Position numbers and translations under genes: made by a program | Notes under the pieces: generated by a model | Database searches by the model: none | What the model saw: the letters and a program-made list of their open reading frames with translations, nothing else | What the model was told of the DNA's origin: nothing | IMG/VR virus record: IMGVR_UViG_3300020021_000048 | Span: 1 to 23,112 of that record | Source of the DNA: a virus | DNA: 23,112 nucleotides | Strand: one strand, 5' to 3' | Shown here: piece by piece, positions 22,676 through 23,112 of the stretch | How positions within the stretch are numbered: the first letter of the stretch is position 1 | How the letters are laid out: the number at the start of each line of letters is the position of its first letter

Positions 22676-23106
22676 GAAATCTCCTCCTCTCTCTCCCTGG
22701 TGATGATCGCATCGAGCATCACGATCTTGCTCATGATCTGAACAATCTCGCCCATGTCCTCGACGACGTATTCGGCGAAAGTGTTGTTCTGGTAGATCCG
22801 AAGGACCACGTGAGTCTCGTACGGCTTGACTTGGAGTTTCTCGTACTCGAGAAAGAAGATCGCTGCGTAGATCAGCAGTTGGCCGAACGAGACCTTCGAG
22901 GTGCCTGTTTTGAGGTCGTGAATCCTCAAAGTGTTCTGGCGATACGCGATCGTGTCAGCAGTGCCGAAGCAGTTCGGAGAATAGAACAACGTCTGTTCTG
23001 ACGTCATCTTGAACCCGATAGCGTCGTTGACATACTGATGTATCGTCTTCTTGGTATCCGGAAGATTGATCTTCTCGGTGATCAGGTCGTGCGCGATGGC
23101 GATACA
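22672..23106 (-). CDS. RecB/Cas4-like PD-(D/E)XK nuclease, partial or broken N-terminus
   Basis: The C-terminal 144 residues of a nuclease. Visible elements are CFGTADTIAY (motif II Asp), RIHDLKTG (motif III D.K) and FGQLLIYAAIF (Q...Y motif), the order found in RecB, Cas4 and related phage exonucleases that process DNA ends. Before the first ATG at 23007, the same frame already reads coherent protein (IAHDLITEKINLPDTKKTIH, then QYVNDAIGF), so translation begins earlier and the true start is outside the window. An in-frame TGA at 23107-23109 interrupts it at the edge, while the neighbouring frame there reads TDV, as if one base were missing. It overlaps the polymerase-like gene by GTGA, suggesting a common operon for DNA and RNA metabolism. 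Confidence 0.75.
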   Translation of the reverse strand, partial: CIAIAHDLITEKINLPDTKKTIHQYVNDAIGFKMTSEQTLFYSPNCFGTADTIAYRQNTLRIHDLKTGTSKVSFGQLLIYAAIFFLEYEKLQVKPYETHVVLRIYQNNTFAEYVVEDMGEIVQIMSKIVMLDAIITREREEEIS

Positions 23107-23112
23107 TCAGTA

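Overview
The window is the head-and-tail structural block of a tailed bacteriophage (Caudoviricetes, siphovirus type). It has a long tape measure gene, major tail proteins, an HK97-type capsid with fused protease, and no sheath or contractile-tail genes. High third-position GC and the endolysin's CW_7 (Cpl-7-type) wall-binding repeats suggest an actinobacterial host; the genus cannot be read from the sequence. Every supported gene lies on the minus strand, so the biological order runs from the right edge to the left edge. I see no tRNA gene, integrase, repressor, CRISPR array or insertion sequence.

Right end, in reading order: a RecB/Cas4-like PD-(D/E)XK nuclease cut by the edge, then a 909-residue protein with an RNA-polymerase beta-prime-like catalytic motif (DFDGD) flanked by helix-turn-helix segments, then an 86-residue protein of unknown function. 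A gap of about 350 bases follows. It holds a 75-nt imperfect hairpin with a perfect 13-bp outer stem, a GC-run hairpin and a possible 10-codon leader, and it may contain the packaging site.

The packaging and head block follows: candidate terminase small subunit, HNH endonuclease, endolysin (amidase plus two CW_7 repeats), gp6-like head-tail connector, a 315-residue protein with two GVKGMKWGVRK motifs, terminase large subunit, a head-fiber/decoration-like protein, a 139-residue membrane-anchored protein with a third GMKWG motif, the portal, and a protease-major capsid fusion. The neck and tail block is a head-closure-like protein, a tail terminator-like protein, a major tail protein, a tail assembly chaperone-like protein, a second tail-tube paralogue, a pyocin-knob fiber-like protein, a small protein with a frameshift, an HK97-gp10-like protein, the tape measure protein and the start of a distal tail (Dit-like) protein.

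Genes are tightly packed, with ATGA/GTGA overlaps and strong Shine-Dalgarno sites, consistent with long polycistronic messages. Codon choice is markedly more GC3-biased in the capsid, first tail tube, decoration protein and endolysin genes, as expected for highly expressed products. The most interesting items are the polymerase-like protein with its HTH segments, the GMKWG-type motif found in several virion-region genes and echoed at the N-terminus of the polymerase-like protein, the hairpin gap, and two places where a single base seems to be missing.
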